Origin: CAG-791 sp963591995
GTDB lineage: Bacteria; Bacillota; Clostridia; Lachnospirales; Lachnospiraceae
Direction: 5' to 3'
Length of the DNA stretch: 6,843 nucleotides
Assembly (NCBI GenBank): GCA_963591995.1
Contig: CAVAUJ010000102.1
Coordinates: forward strand, 1-6,843
Below, piece by piece: positions 6,003 through 6,843 of the stretch; within the stretch, counting starts at the first letter, position 1, and each line of letters starts with the position of its first letter. The notes beneath the pieces were generated by a model. The model was given only the letters and a program-made list of their open reading frames with translations. It was not told the origin of the DNA and did not search any database. The position numbers and the translations under genes are program-made.

Positions 6003-6219
6003 CGAGAACCGCTTCTTTTACATTCTCTACAAAGAAGAACAAATTCTCGTCTTCCCCTACTTCCAACGCAGCTTCGTCCTTGCCTGATTCCGAATCATAT
6101 TTTCCTTCAGACCAAATGACAACACCTTCGTATATTTCATCTTCATTGAAAGTTACACGTACCGGAGCTTTCGTAGTTTCTGATTTTCCCAATACATCCC
6201 ATATTTCTGTTTCGTTCAT
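5998..6219 (-). CDS. Small acidic hypothetical protein, possible accessory/immunity gene
   Basis: I do not recognise a named family. The 73-residue product is strongly acidic and has alternating hydrophobic residues suggesting a compact beta-rich fold (PVRVTF at about 20-25, YEGVVIW at 31-37, LFFFVENVKEAVLV at the end), perhaps SH3- or LSM-like. There is no signal peptide or membrane segment. The frame opens upstream at 6252, but the ATG at 6219 has AGGGGGA about six bases before it and is the better start. It follows the WapI-type immunity gene by 62 bases on the same strand and is similarly AT-rich. A second immunity protein or regulatory partner is therefore possible, but this is guilt by association only. 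Confidence 0.6.
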   Translation of the reverse strand: MNETEIWDVLGKSETTKAPVRVTFNEDEIYEGVVIWSEGKYDSESGKDEAALEVGEDENLFFFVENVKEAVLV

Positions 6220-6281
6220 CGCTATCCCCCTATGGCTTTGCCGGAACAACATGTGTGTCTGTATCCTTTATAGAGATCGGC

Positions 6282-6716
6282 CTACTTCTCTGGGTAGTTG
6301 GCTATCAGCTCTTTAAGATCATCCCTTATCCGTTTTGCTTCTTCATATGACAAGGATTGACAAATCTTTCTGTCCTTCCAAATACCAGCCAATGTGTCAT
6401 GCGCAAAATGAAAAATGAGCACGATTTTCTCATCACTTTTTGCCGCCGCAATCTTTAAATACGGTTCCATAAAATCTGAAATATAGCTGCTCTCTGAACC
6501 ATCAATAATTTTTGAAAGATTCTCTTTCAGATCGGCTAATTCATAAGTCAGGAGACAGGCTTCTTTGTATGTTTCACTGCAGCCTGCATCCGAATACTTT
6601 ATTTCACACATAAGCCAATTGGCATCGTAATCAAATTCCTTTATTGATTTCTTTTCCGGAAACTGATAGCCGCTGATGGTGAATTCGATTGTCCCGGTTC
6701 CCTGATGCAAAAACAT
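6282..6716 (-). CDS. WapI family-like immunity protein
   Basis: This 144-residue protein resembles the WapI immunity family, small cytoplasmic proteins that neutralise the C-terminal toxin of WapA-like contact-dependent polymorphic toxins. The family pattern is visible in GTIEFTISGYQFPE (8-21), YDANWLMCEIKYSD (30-43), CLLTYELADLKENL (54-67), YISDFMEPYLKI (78-89), FHFAHDTLAGIWKD (102-115) and the helical LSYEEAKRIRDDLKEL tail (122-137). I chose the ATG at 6716 because AAGGAG lies five bases upstream and the conserved part starts directly after. The frame continues to a GTG at 6785 in GC-rich sequence that does not look like the family. A sample at 6421-6480 has 22 G+C in 60 bases, against 37 of 60 at 3481-3540 in pyrB. 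Family assignment is by recalled pattern, not by alignment. Confidence 0.65.
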   Translation of the reverse strand: MFLHQGTGTIEFTISGYQFPEKKSIKEFDYDANWLMCEIKYSDAGCSETYKEACLLTYELADLKENLSKIIDGSESSYISDFMEPYLKIAAAKSDEKIVLIFHFAHDTLAGIWKDRKICQSLSYEEAKRIRDDLKELIANYPEK

Positions 6717-6843
6717 CTCCGCTCCTTCCAACCTGAATTCCGTAAACGTCAAATCGTGTGCCCGCCGCAAAAAACTCCCGACCACCAGCCGCCCGGCAAA
6801 ACCGTTCTCTCACGACCGGAACACAATTTTCCGCAGGACGGCT
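6717..6843. other. GC-rich right edge, no assignable gene
   Basis: On the minus strand one frame is open from the window edge to a TGA at 6749-6751, which would place an upstream gene's end 32 bases before the immunity gene. A second frame is open across the whole segment and on into the immunity gene, where it is clearly a shadow. Neither gives recognisable protein sequence in so short a stretch. The only firm content is the ribosome binding site of the immunity gene at 6722-6727. Confidence 0.2.

Overview
The window is a GC-rich stretch of an anaerobic Firmicutes genome, most likely a Lachnospiraceae-like member of the Clostridia. The reasons are the short Megasphaera/Clostridium-type flavodoxin, DUF3793 and DUF5721 proteins (families I know mainly from Clostridia), an aspartate carbamoyltransferase split into catalytic and zinc-binding regulatory chains, and strong AGGAGG-type ribosome binding sites. 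The genus call is an inference. No RNA gene, insertion sequence or CRISPR array was seen.

Layout, left to right. (1) An AEC-family permease (145-1080, +) behind a plausible promoter. It ends in a hairpin-rich spacer and a perfect bidirectional terminator (1158-1199). (2) A minus-strand unit reading DUF3793 protein (1783-2382) then flavodoxin (1225-1644). Its promoter at 2533-2561 is followed immediately by a 34-bp near-perfect palindrome (2488-2521), which looks like an operator. (3) A plus-strand operon of DUF5721 protein (2724-3242), pyrB (3274-4227) and pyrI (4243-4710), closed by a second bidirectional hairpin (4775-4823). (4) A minus-strand series entering from the right edge: a WapI-type immunity protein (6282-6716), a small acidic hypothetical protein (5998-6219) and a two-domain SGNH/GDSL hydrolase (4826-5914).

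Function. PyrB and PyrI together form the committed, nucleotide-regulated enzyme of pyrimidine synthesis. Flavodoxin replaces ferredoxin in low-potential electron transfer when iron is scarce. Its pairing with DUF3793 behind a palindrome with TTAG...CTAA half-sites suggests control by a metal-sensing regulator of the DtxR/IdeR type. This is the most interesting hypothesis in the window. The two small genes at the right are AT-richer than the rest and look like imported accessory genes: one is an immunity protein whose toxin is not in view.

The window shows no complete novel system. The points most worth checking are the flavodoxin/DUF3793 operator, DUF5721 inside a pyrBI operon, and the immunity genes lacking a visible toxin. 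Long antisense open frames over the AEC permease and pyrBI are codon-bias shadows and are left out.
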